The notes beneath the pieces are model-generated. The model had not been told where the DNA came from. It did no database searches and saw nothing but the letters and a program-made list of their open reading frames with translations. From an uncultured Lachnospiraceae bacterium (lineage in GTDB: Bacteria; Bacillota; Clostridia; Lachnospirales; Lachnospiraceae), in NCBI GenBank assembly GCA_910577655.1, contig CAJTOW010000001.1:6636-70635 (forward strand): a DNA stretch of 64,000 nt. Reading direction: 5' to 3'. Shown piece after piece: positions 16,402 through 25,560 of this stretch (the stretch's first letter is position 1; each line of letters begins with the position of its first letter). The translations under genes and the position numbers were made by a program.

Positions 16402-17823
16402 TTGAAAAGAAGGATACTGATTTACAATTGGATACCATTTGATGACAGTTCACAAAAAGGAGGAGGAGTTTCTGTATATGTAAAAAATCTGATTAATGCG
16501 CTGATTAAAACGCAGAAATGGGATGTGTATTTTCTGAGTTCCGGGCGGGCATATGACATTAATCAGTATCGGGTTTTTATTGAACCGACACAGAATAGCT
16601 ACTCCCCATACTGTAAAAGTTTCCAAGTGGTTAATTCACCGGTTCTCGCTGCGGCGAACCTTAGTCTGCCATATCCCCATATAAGCAACACGGACGAAGT
16701 GTTAAAAGCAGTATTAGGGGATTTTATCTTTAACAATAGGATTGATGTTGTGCATTTTCAAAATCTTGAGGGGCTTTCAGTAAAAGTTCTGGAGTTAAAA
16801 CAAAGATTTCCGTCGGTGAAATTTATTTATTCAATCCATAACTACTATCTGGTGTGCCCACAAGTTATGTTCTGGCGTGTAGAAAATGAAAAGTGCGAAC
16901 GGAATGATGATGGAATTGCCTGCGTTAATTGCGTTCCTAAAGATGTTCATCATTCTAAAATTATATTGAACCAATGCATCAATTACTATGCTTCAAAAGG
17001 AGAAACTTGTAGCGGACTGATTGGAATAAAAAATGCTGTTGAAAAATATTATCAGGCTTATGAAAAAGAACAAGGAAAGAAATGGGATCAGAACAGAGAA
17101 TTTCTGATATATGAGTTTCGGCGATTTCGGGAACAGAATGTGGAATATGCAAACAAATTTTTTGACCACATGCTTGCTGTCTCAAAAAGAACATCTGATA
17201 TTATGGTAGAACATGGAATACAGCCAGACAAAATAAATGTATGTTATATCGGAACTGAAATTGCAGGAATGCAGAGAGGAAATCAAAGCTGTATGTTTGA
17301 TGGGGGCTTTTTTCATATATGCTATATGGGATATATGCGCAAAATGAAAGGCTTCTTTTTTTTCCTTGATGCATTAGAGCAAATGGCAGAGCCTTTATCA
17401 ATGAAGATGGAAGTGACAATTGCAGCTCTGATTGAGGATGAAGCGGTTTTGGCAAGAATTGAGAAGTTACGGGAGAAATTCCATAAAATTATGGTATATC
17501 AGGGATATACACATTTTGATTTGCCAAATATGCTGGGGAATGTGCATCTGGGAATCGTGCCAGCCCTATGGGAAGATAATCTTCCGCAGGTTGCGATCGA
17601 AATGCAGGCTCATGGAGTACCAGTATTATGTAGTGATTGCGGTGGTGCAAAAGAGCTTCACAATAATGATGCTTTTGTATTCAAAGCCAATGATGTGAAT
17701 GATATGATAAGCAAATTATCGAAAATTATAGAGAATCCGGCACTTTTTGCTGATTATTGGAGAAATGCAATGACCCTGGTTACGATGGAAGCACATATCA
17801 GGGAACTCCAAAATTATTATTGA
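16402..17823 (+). CDS. GT4-family glycosyltransferase
   Basis: A 473-residue GT-B glycosyltransferase. The N-terminal domain opens with RILIYNWIPFDDSSQKGGG, which contains the glycine-rich acceptor loop. The C-terminal domain contains GIVPALWEDNLPQVAIEMQA, the nucleotide-sugar binding region with the EMQAHGVPV variant of the usual E-x7-E motif, and CSDCGGAKEL. Start is TTG at 16402 with GAGGAGA seven bases upstream. An insert rich in Cys (CPQVMFW...CERNDDGIACVNC) resembles a small metal-binding knuckle. The sugar donor and acceptor are unknown. Confidence 0.85.
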   Translation: MKRRILIYNWIPFDDSSQKGGGVSVYVKNLINALIKTQKWDVYFLSSGRAYDINQYRVFIEPTQNSYSPYCKSFQVVNSPVLAAANLSLPYPHISNTDEVLKAVLGDFIFNNRIDVVHFQNLEGLSVKVLELKQRFPSVKFIYSIHNYYLVCPQVMFWRVENEKCERNDDGIACVNCVPKDVHHSKIILNQCINYYASKGETCSGLIGIKNAVEKYYQAYEKEQGKKWDQNREFLIYEFRRFREQNVEYANKFFDHMLAVSKRTSDIMVEHGIQPDKINVCYIGTEIAGMQRGNQSCMFDGGFFHICYMGYMRKMKGFFFFLDALEQMAEPLSMKMEVTIAALIEDEAVLARIEKLREKFHKIMVYQGYTHFDLPNMLGNVHLGIVPALWEDNLPQVAIEMQAHGVPVLCSDCGGAKELHNNDAFVFKANDVNDMISKLSKIIENPALFADYWRNAMTLVTMEAHIRELQNYY

Positions 17824-17841
17824 GAGAGGATGGAATAAAAT

Positions 17842-18861
17842 ATGGATAGAAATCATGGAAACGGGGTGCTGGATAGCCAGACTATATTAATTACAGGAGG
17901 AACCGGATCTTTTGGTCATCATTTTGTGGATTATGTTTTCAGCCATTTTAAGCCCCAAAAGGTTATTATATACTCGCGTGATGAGTATAAACAGTTTCTT
18001 ATGAATAATGAATATCGGCAGCATCAGGGACATTTGAGATATTTCATTGGTGATGTCCGAGATTTGGGTCGGCTTAAGCGTGCCATGAATGGGGTTGATT
18101 ATGTGATCCATGCAGCAGCACTGAAACAAGTACCAGCCTGCGAATATAATCCAAACGAGGCAATTAAAACTAATATCAACGGAGCCATGAATGTTATTGA
18201 GGCGGCACTGGATGCAAAGGTAAAAAAGGTCGTGGCCTTATCTACAGATAAAGCCGTGAATCCCGTTAATCTTTATGGGGGCACGAAGCTGGTATCGGAC
18301 AAGTTATTTACTGCTGCCAATGCCTATTCAGGAAAAAACGGAACCAGATTTGCTGTGGTCCGGTATGGAAATGTGGCGGGAAGCCGGGGGTCTGTGATTC
18401 CATTTTTTCAAAGTATGATTCAGAACGGGTCGACAGAATTACCCATCACTGACTATAGGATGACACGATTTTGGATCAGTCTGGAGCAGGGAGTAGAGTT
18501 AGTGATCAAGGCTCTGGAAGAAGCAAATGGTGGGGAGACTTTTATTTCAAAAATTCCATCTTTCAAAATTGTGGATCTGGCACAAGCGATGCTTCCAGAC
18601 TGTCATATGCCAGAGGTTGGGATACGGGAGGGAGAAAAACTCCATGAAGTTATGATCACAAAAGAAGATTCAGATTATACCTATGAATATGAAAAGAATT
18701 ACATTATATATCCCCATTTTAACTGGTGGGGAGAGTCGGATATCATACCTGGTGGAAAACAAGTATCTTCTGATTTTGAGTACTGTTCAGGCACAAACAG
18801 TCAATGGATGACGATTGAAGAAATTAGGAATTGTTTGGAAATTATGAAAAGCAATAAGTGA
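17842..18861 (+). CDS. pseB: UDP-GlcNAc 4,6-dehydratase (inverting), PseB
   Basis: The first enzyme of pseudaminic-acid synthesis, converting UDP-GlcNAc to the 4-keto-6-deoxy-L-altro sugar. The 339-residue protein has TGGTGSFG for NADP(H), FIGDVRDL, HAAALKQVP, STDKAVNP and YGGTK (the SDR Tyr-Lys pair), then RYGNVAGSRGSVIPFF and MTRFWISLEQGVE. This is the short soluble type; the retaining LegB/PglF enzymes are longer and membrane bound. It lies 18 bases after the glycosyltransferase. Confidence 0.93.
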   Translation: MDRNHGNGVLDSQTILITGGTGSFGHHFVDYVFSHFKPQKVIIYSRDEYKQFLMNNEYRQHQGHLRYFIGDVRDLGRLKRAMNGVDYVIHAAALKQVPACEYNPNEAIKTNINGAMNVIEAALDAKVKKVVALSTDKAVNPVNLYGGTKLVSDKLFTAANAYSGKNGTRFAVVRYGNVAGSRGSVIPFFQSMIQNGSTELPITDYRMTRFWISLEQGVELVIKALEEANGGETFISKIPSFKIVDLAQAMLPDCHMPEVGIREGEKLHEVMITKEDSDYTYEYEKNYIIYPHFNWWGESDIIPGGKQVSSDFEYCSGTNSQWMTIEEIRNCLEIMKSNK

Positions 18862-18909
18862 TTAAAGCAATTAAACCATTAAATCCAGTTGCCTTGGGAG
18901 AATAAAATT

Positions 18910-19611
18910 ATGAGCAGAAAGTGTCTGGCAGTTATTACTGCCCGTGGTGGCAGTAAAAGAATTCCCGGAAAAAATATCAAAGATTTCTGTGGAAAACCGG
19001 TGATCCAGTATTCCATAGAAGCTGCTGTAAATAGTGGAATTTTTGATGAAGTAATGGTATCTACGGACAGCGAAGAAATCAAAGCAGTGGCAGAACATTG
19101 TGGAGGAGCAGTTCCATTTATGAGATCAGCCAGAACCTCTGATGATATGGCAATGACCCATGAGGTTGTGCTTGAAGTACTGGAAGAATACAGAAAAAGG
19201 GGACAGGAGTTTAAATATGTATGCTGCATTTATCCTACAGCACCATTCATTACCAGTCAAAAATTAAGGGAGAGTATGGAACTGATAGAAAAGAATGGGG
19301 CTGATGGGGTAGTACCAGTTGTAGGTTTTTCATTCCCGCCACAGAGATGTTTTGTAATATGCGATGGAATGGTACAGTTTCACTGGCCGGAGAATCGCTT
19401 GGTACGCTCCCAGGATCTGGAAAAATGGTATCATGACTGTGGGCAGTATTACTTTTTGCGGGTGGCGTCATTTCTCGAACAGAAAACTATGATTATGAAA
19501 CACATGATGCCCGTCATTATGAGTGAAATGGAGGTACAGGATATTGATTCCCCGGAGGATTGGAGGCTGGCAGAAGTGAAATATAAACTATGTAAATTAG
19601 AGGGAGTATAG
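18910..19611 (+). CDS. pseF: pseudaminic acid cytidylyltransferase, PseF
   Basis: Activates the nonulosonic acid with CTP to CMP-Pse for transfer. The nucleotide-binding ARGGSKRIPGKN motif opens the 233-residue protein and CCIYPTAPF follows, as in the NeuA/PseF family; HDCGQYYFLR (PseF-like) distinguishes it from NeuA. The ATG at 18910 is preferred over a TTG at 18889 because GGGAGA lies just upstream. It is separated by 2 bases from pseI. Confidence 0.9.
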   Translation: MSRKCLAVITARGGSKRIPGKNIKDFCGKPVIQYSIEAAVNSGIFDEVMVSTDSEEIKAVAEHCGGAVPFMRSARTSDDMAMTHEVVLEVLEEYRKRGQEFKYVCCIYPTAPFITSQKLRESMELIEKNGADGVVPVVGFSFPPQRCFVICDGMVQFHWPENRLVRSQDLEKWYHDCGQYYFLRVASFLEQKTMIMKHMMPVIMSEMEVQDIDSPEDWRLAEVKYKLCKLEGV

Positions 19612-19613
19612 AG

Positions 19614-20648
19614 ATGGATTTATATAAAAAAATAAAAGAAAAAGCATATATTGTTGCGGAAATGTCTGCAAATCATGCAGGAAGCTTGGAACGGGCAAAA
19701 GAAATTATTCGAATAGCCAGGGAATCAGGGGCAGACTGTATTAAAATCCAGACGTATACGCCGGACACCATGACCATTAACTGTGACAAACCGTATTTTC
19801 ATATCAGTCATGGAACCTGGGCAGGAGAAAATCTGTATCATTTATATGAGCGTGCATATACACCCTGGAGTTGGCAAAAGGAACTGAAGGAAGAAGCAGA
19901 CAGAGTGGGAATCGATTTCTTTTCTACACCCTTTGACAGAACTGCGGTTGATTTTCTGGAGAGTATTGGGGTGGAATGTTATAAAATTGCATCCTTTGAA
20001 CTGACAGATATTCCCCTGATTCAGTATGTAGCTTCAAAAGGGAAACCGGTAGTTTTGTCTACTGGTATGGCGTGTCTGGGGGAAATAGAAGCAGCAGTTC
20101 AGGCAGTGTATAGCCAGAATAATAAGCAGGTTATTCTTTTACACTGTGCAAGTGCATATCCGGCTATTACGGACAGCATGAACCTGCGGACGATGGTAAA
20201 TATGAGAGATACCTTTCAGGTTCCGGTTGGGCTGTCGGATCATTCTATGGGATCCATAGGGGCCGTAGCAGCAATAGCTTTGGGCGCTCGTATGATCGAA
20301 AAACATTTCTGTCTGGGAAGAGAAATTGAAAATCCAGATGCTTCTTTTTCCATGAATCCGAAAGAGTTTAGACAGATGGTTTCGGACATCCGACAAGCTG
20401 AGAAAGCAATTGGAAAGGTCTGGTATGGTCCTACAGAACAGGAAAGGGACAGCCTTGATTTTAGACGCTCTGTTTTTTGTGTTGCGGATATAAAGAAGGG
20501 AGAGAGGATTACAGAAGAAAATATACGGATTATCCGTCCAGGCTATGGTGCTGCACCCAGGTATTTTCTGGAAATGTTGGGGCAGTCAGCGCTTTGCGAT
20601 ATAGAGCGGGGGACTCCGTTAAAGATGGATATGATTGGAAATATGTAA
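19614..20648 (+). CDS. pseI: pseudaminic acid synthase, PseI
   Basis: Condenses 2,4-diamido-2,4,6-trideoxy-L-altrose with phosphoenolpyruvate. A 344-residue NeuB-family TIM barrel: VAEMSANHAGS, CIKIQTYTPDTMT, FFSTPFDRTAVDFLE, YKIASFELTDIPLI, VGLSDHSMG, then a C-terminal SAF antifreeze-like domain (FCVADIKKGERIT). The ANHAGS and TPDTMT forms are PseI-like rather than sialic-acid-like. Confidence 0.92.
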   Translation: MDLYKKIKEKAYIVAEMSANHAGSLERAKEIIRIARESGADCIKIQTYTPDTMTINCDKPYFHISHGTWAGENLYHLYERAYTPWSWQKELKEEADRVGIDFFSTPFDRTAVDFLESIGVECYKIASFELTDIPLIQYVASKGKPVVLSTGMACLGEIEAAVQAVYSQNNKQVILLHCASAYPAITDSMNLRTMVNMRDTFQVPVGLSDHSMGSIGAVAAIALGARMIEKHFCLGREIENPDASFSMNPKEFRQMVSDIRQAEKAIGKVWYGPTEQERDSLDFRRSVFCVADIKKGERITEENIRIIRPGYGAAPRYFLEMLGQSALCDIERGTPLKMDMIGNM

Positions 20649-20687
20649 TGAATGGGGCTTGTATAGTCTTGTGGATGGAGGCAGGGC

Positions 20688-21371
20688 GTGAGAGTTATCA
20701 TTGCTACAATAAAATCTTGGAATATTGAAAATGCAGAAAGATTGAGAAAAAAATATGTGGGAGAACATGAAATTCTGGTCTTGACGGACCGGAAGGAATT
20801 ATGCCTAGAACAGCTTGGGACATTTAAACCGGATTTTATTTTCTTTCCACACTGGTCGTATATCATTCCGCCTGAGATATTTGAAAAATATATCTGTGTT
20901 GTTTTTCATATGACGGATTTGCCTTATGGACGTGGAGGGAGCCCGCTCCAGAATCTGATCGTTAGAGGGAATACCAAAACAAAAATATCTGCAATCAGGG
21001 TAGAACAGGAAGTGGATGCAGGTCCTATTTATATGAAAGAGGAAGTGTCACTGGAAGGAAATGCAAGAGAAATTTTTGAAAAAATTTCTCATATTATATT
21101 TGAAAGAATGATACCACGTTTTTGGGAGGAACATCTGGAACCCAAAGAACAACAGGGAGAACCTATCTTTTTCAAACGCAGGACACCACAAGAAAGTGAG
21201 TTAAAGCCCGGGCAGAGCCTGATAGAAATTTATGATTATATCCGTATGCTGGATGCAGAAGGATATCCGAATGCATTTTTGGATTTTGGGGCTTATCGTC
21301 TGTCTTTTCAGAACGCTAAATTGAGTGACGGCAGACTATCAGCAAATGTAATATGGGAGGAAAGACATTGA
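20688..21371 (+). CDS. sugar N-formyltransferase-like protein
   Basis: A 227-residue relative of methionyl-tRNA formyltransferase. The motif HMTDLPYGRGGSPLQN corresponds to the catalytic HxSxLPxYRGxxP region, and RVEQEVDAGPIYMKEE matches the loop holding the catalytic Asp. The second domain is short. Start is GTG at 20688 after AGGCAGGG. It lies directly after pseI in a cluster that lacks pseH. Addition of a formyl group to the 4-amino sugar made by PseC is therefore a strong inference. The product would be a 7-N-formyl pseudaminic acid. Confidence 0.75.
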   Translation: MRVIIATIKSWNIENAERLRKKYVGEHEILVLTDRKELCLEQLGTFKPDFIFFPHWSYIIPPEIFEKYICVVFHMTDLPYGRGGSPLQNLIVRGNTKTKISAIRVEQEVDAGPIYMKEEVSLEGNAREIFEKISHIIFERMIPRFWEEHLEPKEQQGEPIFFKRRTPQESELKPGQSLIEIYDYIRMLDAEGYPNAFLDFGAYRLSFQNAKLSDGRLSANVIWEERH

Positions 21372-22051
21372 ATAAGATTCTTGTAGTTGCAGCGCATCCA
21401 GACGATGAAGTGTTAGGCGCGGGGGCGACGGTTGCAAGGAGAATTGCAGAAGGGGACCAGGCCTTTGCCCTGATTCTGGGAGAAGGCCAGACATCCCGTT
21501 GGGATAAAAGGACGGAGGCAGATACCAATGCCGTTCAGGAGCTGCATAGAAACACTTTGGAAGCAGCGGAAATAATTGGATTCGAAAATGTGTATTTTGA
21601 AAATCTTCCAGATAACCGGTTTGACAGTGTAGACTTGCTGGATGTGGTAAAATGCATAGAAAAATATATACAGAAAGTCCAGCCGGGTATTATTTATACC
21701 CATCATTCACATGACCTGAATATTGATCATAGGATTACATTTGAGGCCGTGCTTACAGCCACCAGACCAGTGAGAAAGTGTCCGGTAAAGGAAATTTATA
21801 CATTTGAGACGGTTTCTTCCACAGAATGGAATTTTGGAAACAGACAGCATATGTTTTATCCAAATGTGTTTATGGATGTCAGTGATTTTATGAAGATTAA
21901 GATACGGGCAATGGAGAAGTATTGTTCAGAACTGTGCTGTTTTCCACATCCACGTTCTATAGAGACATTGGAAGCTGGGGCAAAAAGATGGGGGAGTACT
22001 GTAGGGAAAAACTATGCTGAAGCATTTGAACTGATTCGAAAGGTTGAATAG
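21368..22051 (+). CDS. PIG-L family N-deacetylase
   Basis: A zinc-dependent amide hydrolase of the PIG-L/LmbE family. It has the AHPDDE metal and catalytic motif near the N-terminus and a later HHSHDLNIDHR metal site. I chose TTG at 21368 because GGGAGG lies 7 bases upstream; it overlaps the stop of the formyltransferase gene, which implies translational coupling. The likely job is removing an N-acyl group from a nucleotide sugar or nonulosonate, possibly to free an amine for another decoration. Confidence 0.85.
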   Translation: MNKILVVAAHPDDEVLGAGATVARRIAEGDQAFALILGEGQTSRWDKRTEADTNAVQELHRNTLEAAEIIGFENVYFENLPDNRFDSVDLLDVVKCIEKYIQKVQPGIIYTHHSHDLNIDHRITFEAVLTATRPVRKCPVKEIYTFETVSSTEWNFGNRQHMFYPNVFMDVSDFMKIKIRAMEKYCSELCCFPHPRSIETLEAGAKRWGSTVGKNYAEAFELIRKVE

Positions 22052-22062
22052 GGATTGAGCAC

Positions 22063-22791
22063 ATGGATATTATCATTACAGGAGCAACAGGAGGGATTGG
22101 CCGGTGCCTGGTAGATTGTGCACTGGCAAGCAATACTACGGAAAGAGTATATTGCCGGTATAGGGATGAGCAGAAATTTCGTAATCTTTTTGGTCAGCGC
22201 AATACCAAAATTGTAGAAGAAAAGCACGATGCACGTTATTTGGAAGAAAGTTCCAGTATAATTAACGAATTATATAGAAATAGACCTCAGAGTCTGGCCT
22301 GCATTTACACAATGTTCACAATCCAGCCAATTAAGAGAATGGGTACTTATAATACAGAAGAACTGAAAGATAATTTATATACAAATGTCCTGGACCTAAT
22401 GGTTCTTACAAATGCTCTTCTTCGTTTTCGACAGGAATGCTCTGTACAGCTTAGGCTTATTAATATTGATAGTGGGGCCGCCTATAAACCACTGGAGGGA
22501 TGGGCAATGTATTCGGCTTCGAAAGCTTATGTCAATATGATCCTGAAGACTGTGCAGTTGGAAAATCCAGATATAAAGATTGTAACTTATGAACCTGGTG
22601 TAGTGGATACACAAATGCAGGAAATCATTCGCAAGACGGATGAAAAGGTTTTTGGGCAGGTAGACAGATTCAACGAGTATTTCCGGAAAAAGCAGCTTCA
22701 TAGACCGGATGAAATCGCAAAGGATATTTGGGAACGTTTTGTAGAAAGCTGGGAAGGTATAAAATTTAATGAAGGTTATGATCAGACATGA
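22063..22791 (+). CDS. short-chain dehydrogenase/reductase of the glycan cluster
   Basis: A 242-residue classical SDR: TGATGGIG cofactor loop at 7-14, the catalytic serine in INIDSGAAY and Tyr-Lys in YSASKAY, then YEPGVVDTQM as the PG motif. The ending VESWEGIKFNEGYDQT is unlike housekeeping SDRs such as FabG. It overlaps the phosphoesterase gene by 4 bases. Oxidation or reduction of a sugar or of an acyl decoration is possible. Confidence 0.8.
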   Translation: MDIIITGATGGIGRCLVDCALASNTTERVYCRYRDEQKFRNLFGQRNTKIVEEKHDARYLEESSSIINELYRNRPQSLACIYTMFTIQPIKRMGTYNTEELKDNLYTNVLDLMVLTNALLRFRQECSVQLRLINIDSGAAYKPLEGWAMYSASKAYVNMILKTVQLENPDIKIVTYEPGVVDTQMQEIIRKTDEKVFGQVDRFNEYFRKKQLHRPDEIAKDIWERFVESWEGIKFNEGYDQT

Positions 22792-23480
22792 AATTTGCTA
22801 TTTTTTCCGATATTCATGGAAATATATATGCTTTGCGGGCGATGCTCAACCAGCTTAAGGATTCTGACTTAATGGGCTATATTTTTTGCGGGGACATAAT
22901 GGGATATTTCCCACACCAAAAACAGGTTATAGAATGTCTGAAAAAAATTCCGAATCTTTATTCCGTGATGGGAAATCATGATTTTTATTACATAAACAGT
23001 AGGAATGATCATAGGAAGCAGGCATTGTATGCAAAACAATATGGAAGAAATTATTTGAATATTCTGACAGATTCTCAACTGCGTTATTTAACCAATTTGC
23101 CTGCGATGCAAAAATTTCAGTATAAAGAAACGAAAGTTCTGGTTGTGCATGGTGCAGTAGGAAATTGTTTGGAGGGGAGGATATATCCGGATACTTCTAT
23201 AAGATGGGAACAATACAAAATGTACAACCTGGTTATTTTGGGGCATACACATTACCGGATGTATGCAAAAAATGGGGAGACTGTTGTTATCAATCCAGGA
23301 TCTCTGGGTCAGCCAAGAGATTTTAATGGGTACAGTTATTGTGTTGTGGATGTGGAGACACAAAAGGCAGAATTTTTGAAAGTAGAGATAGACGAGAACC
23401 AGCTTTTAAAAGATTTGGTTGACAATGGTGAAGATAAAACCTTGATAAGCTATTTGAAAAGCAAAATGGAGGGAATTTGA
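22788..23480 (+). CDS. metallophosphoesterase (YfcE/MJ0936 type) of the glycan cluster
   Basis: A 230-residue phosphoesterase with FSDIHGN, CGDIMGYFP, MGNHDFYY, VVHGAVGN, LGHTHYRM and NPGSLGQPR. It is soluble, overlaps both neighbours by a few bases and is therefore part of one translationally coupled module with the SDR and the ATP-grasp protein. It could remove a phosphate from a decoration precursor. Confidence 0.88.
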   Translation: MKFAIFSDIHGNIYALRAMLNQLKDSDLMGYIFCGDIMGYFPHQKQVIECLKKIPNLYSVMGNHDFYYINSRNDHRKQALYAKQYGRNYLNILTDSQLRYLTNLPAMQKFQYKETKVLVVHGAVGNCLEGRIYPDTSIRWEQYKMYNLVILGHTHYRMYAKNGETVVINPGSLGQPRDFNGYSYCVVDVETQKAEFLKVEIDENQLLKDLVDNGEDKTLISYLKSKMEGI

Positions 23481-24451
23481 TGAATAAACGATACCTGATA
23501 ACTGCTATGGGAGGGGATATTGGAGACAGTGTTGTTTGCTGTTTAAATAGAGAATACGGCAAAAGCCATTTGGCAGGATGTGATATTACCCCTTTTGTGC
23601 CAGGATATGACCAGGTGGAAAATTTCTTTCTGGTACCGCCCTTCGTGGAAGAAGATAGGTACATAAAGTCGATTTTGGAAAAGTGTGCACAATATAAAAT
23701 CACCCATGTTCTTCCAATGACGGAGGGCGAAATAAAAGTTTTTGACCGGAAGCGAGAAGTATTTTCCCAGGCAGGTATCGGTCTGATGATCCATAATTCC
23801 AGAATACTAGATGTGGCCCTTAGCAAATGTAAGACAGCAAAGGCGGTAGAGAAAATGGGGCTGTATAGTCCCAAAACATGGAGCAGGAATGTTGACTTTA
23901 CAGAACTCCGTTATCCGGTGATGGTAAAGCCCGACTGCGGGTGTGGTTCAACCGGTGTCTGTGTTGCCGGGAATGTCCGAGAATGCCAGGATGCAGTTTC
24001 AAGTATACAGGATGCTGTTATCCAGGAGTATGTTGGAACTTCTCATGATGAATATACGGTAGGAATATTTTCCAGTGGGAAAACGGTTGTGTCAATTGCT
24101 TTCAGGCGGACCCTGCAGCATGGAATGAGCAGGGTTGTGGAGTATGTGAAAGATGAAAAAATCCAGGAAATAGCAAAAACAGTAGCAGATTATTTTGTCT
24201 TGAAAGGTTCTCTGAACATCCAGATGCGGAAGCAAAACGGAGAATATTATATTTTTGATATTAATCCGAGAATATCAAGTACAGTTGGCTTTCGATATGA
24301 GATGGGGTTTAAAGATTTAATTTGGTGGCTTGAACTGATGGATCATGATGAAACCGATATTTCATATATTCCGGAAGAACTGCCAGTCATAGGTATCCGC
24401 ACTTATAGGGAGAAGCTGTTCAGAACCCGGTTTCCGGATGCAGAATTGTAG
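23480..24451 (+). CDS. ATP-grasp carboxylate-amine ligase-like protein
   Basis: A 323-residue ATP-grasp enzyme related to carbamoyl-phosphate-synthase-type ligases: a preATP-grasp Rossmann start (RYLITAMGGDIGDSVV), PVMVKPDCGCGSTGV for ATP, and FDINPRISS with the metal-binding residues. Such enzymes couple a carboxylate to an amine via an acyl phosphate. Beside a deacetylase and formyltransferase, it could attach an amino-acid or hydroxyacid group to an amino sugar. ATG 23480 overlaps the previous stop codon, with GGAGGG upstream. Confidence 0.85.
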   Translation: MNKRYLITAMGGDIGDSVVCCLNREYGKSHLAGCDITPFVPGYDQVENFFLVPPFVEEDRYIKSILEKCAQYKITHVLPMTEGEIKVFDRKREVFSQAGIGLMIHNSRILDVALSKCKTAKAVEKMGLYSPKTWSRNVDFTELRYPVMVKPDCGCGSTGVCVAGNVRECQDAVSSIQDAVIQEYVGTSHDEYTVGIFSSGKTVVSIAFRRTLQHGMSRVVEYVKDEKIQEIAKTVADYFVLKGSLNIQMRKQNGEYYIFDINPRISSTVGFRYEMGFKDLIWWLELMDHDETDISYIPEELPVIGIRTYREKLFRTRFPDAEL

Positions 24452-24521
24452 GAGTATGGAATCAGATTGAGGTTCTCTGGATGGTTATAAGTGTATAGAA
24501 ATATGGGGAAGTGGAAGAGGA

Positions 24522-25544
24522 ATGTTATATATTCGAACAGATATGAATTCTGTCATTGCAACCGGACATGTGATGCGATGCCTTGCAATTGCAGATGCAG
24601 CAAAGGAAATCGGAGAAAACACTACATTTATTGTTGCAGATGACCAGGCAGACCATATGATCCGAAAACGTGGATATGAAACGATTATCCTCCGGACCAG
24701 ATGGGATAATATGGAGATGGAGCTTGATAGATTACAAAGCATAATTCATGAACAGAGGATCAGGGCTTTGTTGGTTGACAGTTATCAGGTTACCCAGCCT
24801 TATCTCCAGACGCTATCCGACTGGGTAAACGTAGTTTACATAGATGATTTGGATAGTTTTTGCTATCCGGTACATACCCTGGTCTGTTATGTTAATTACT
24901 GGGAAAATTTCTGCCACAAACAGAAATATAGGCAGACAAAGCTTCTGCTTGGTTCCAACTATATTCCCCTTGGCCAGCCATTCAAAAATTGTGAAAGAAA
25001 GATAATAAAGGCATATGCGGAAAACCTTCTGGTTTTGTCAGGGGGGACCGATCATTTTCACTTGCTTGACGGATTTCTGGAATGTATAAACAAGATGCGC
25101 TTCCAAAGGATTGACGTAATATGTGGTATGTATTATCAGGGGGTTAGACAGCTGGAGAGCCGTTTTGGTGGATATTCGAATATACACATCCATCAGTCAG
25201 TTGATAATATTGTAGCGTATATGCGGCGTGCTGATATGGCTGTTTCCGCAGGAGGGACTACTTTATATGAACTTTGTGCATGTGGAACCCCAACGATATC
25301 CTACTCCTTTGCAGATAACCAGTTAAACAACGTTCGGCAGTTCCAGAAAGATGGTTTGATTGATTATGCAGGAGATGTACGAAGTACAGATATATTTGGA
25401 ACAGCAGCCAGACTGCTGGACCAGTATTATGGTCAGGCATCCTTACGGGAAGAACGTTCCAGAAATATGCAGAAACTAATTGATGGGAAAGGTGCAACGC
25501 GGATTGCGGAAGAAATGAAAGAACTGTCCTGTCCAAACGGATAA
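24522..25544 (+). CDS. pseG: UDP-sugar hydrolase PseG
   Basis: Releases UDP from the 2,4-diamido-L-altropyranose intermediate before PseI acts. The 340-residue GT-B-like protein begins IRTDMNSVIATGHVMRCL, the PseG signature including the catalytic His, then LLVDSYQV, VYIDDL, LVLSGGTDHF and AVSAGGTTLYELCACGTPTI. It comes 70 bases after the ATP-grasp gene, the widest gap inside the module. Confidence 0.9.
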   Translation: MLYIRTDMNSVIATGHVMRCLAIADAAKEIGENTTFIVADDQADHMIRKRGYETIILRTRWDNMEMELDRLQSIIHEQRIRALLVDSYQVTQPYLQTLSDWVNVVYIDDLDSFCYPVHTLVCYVNYWENFCHKQKYRQTKLLLGSNYIPLGQPFKNCERKIIKAYAENLLVLSGGTDHFHLLDGFLECINKMRFQRIDVICGMYYQGVRQLESRFGGYSNIHIHQSVDNIVAYMRRADMAVSAGGTTLYELCACGTPTISYSFADNQLNNVRQFQKDGLIDYAGDVRSTDIFGTAARLLDQYYGQASLREERSRNMQKLIDGKGATRIAEEMKELSCPNG

Positions 25545-25560
25545 GAAAGGGTAAAAAATT

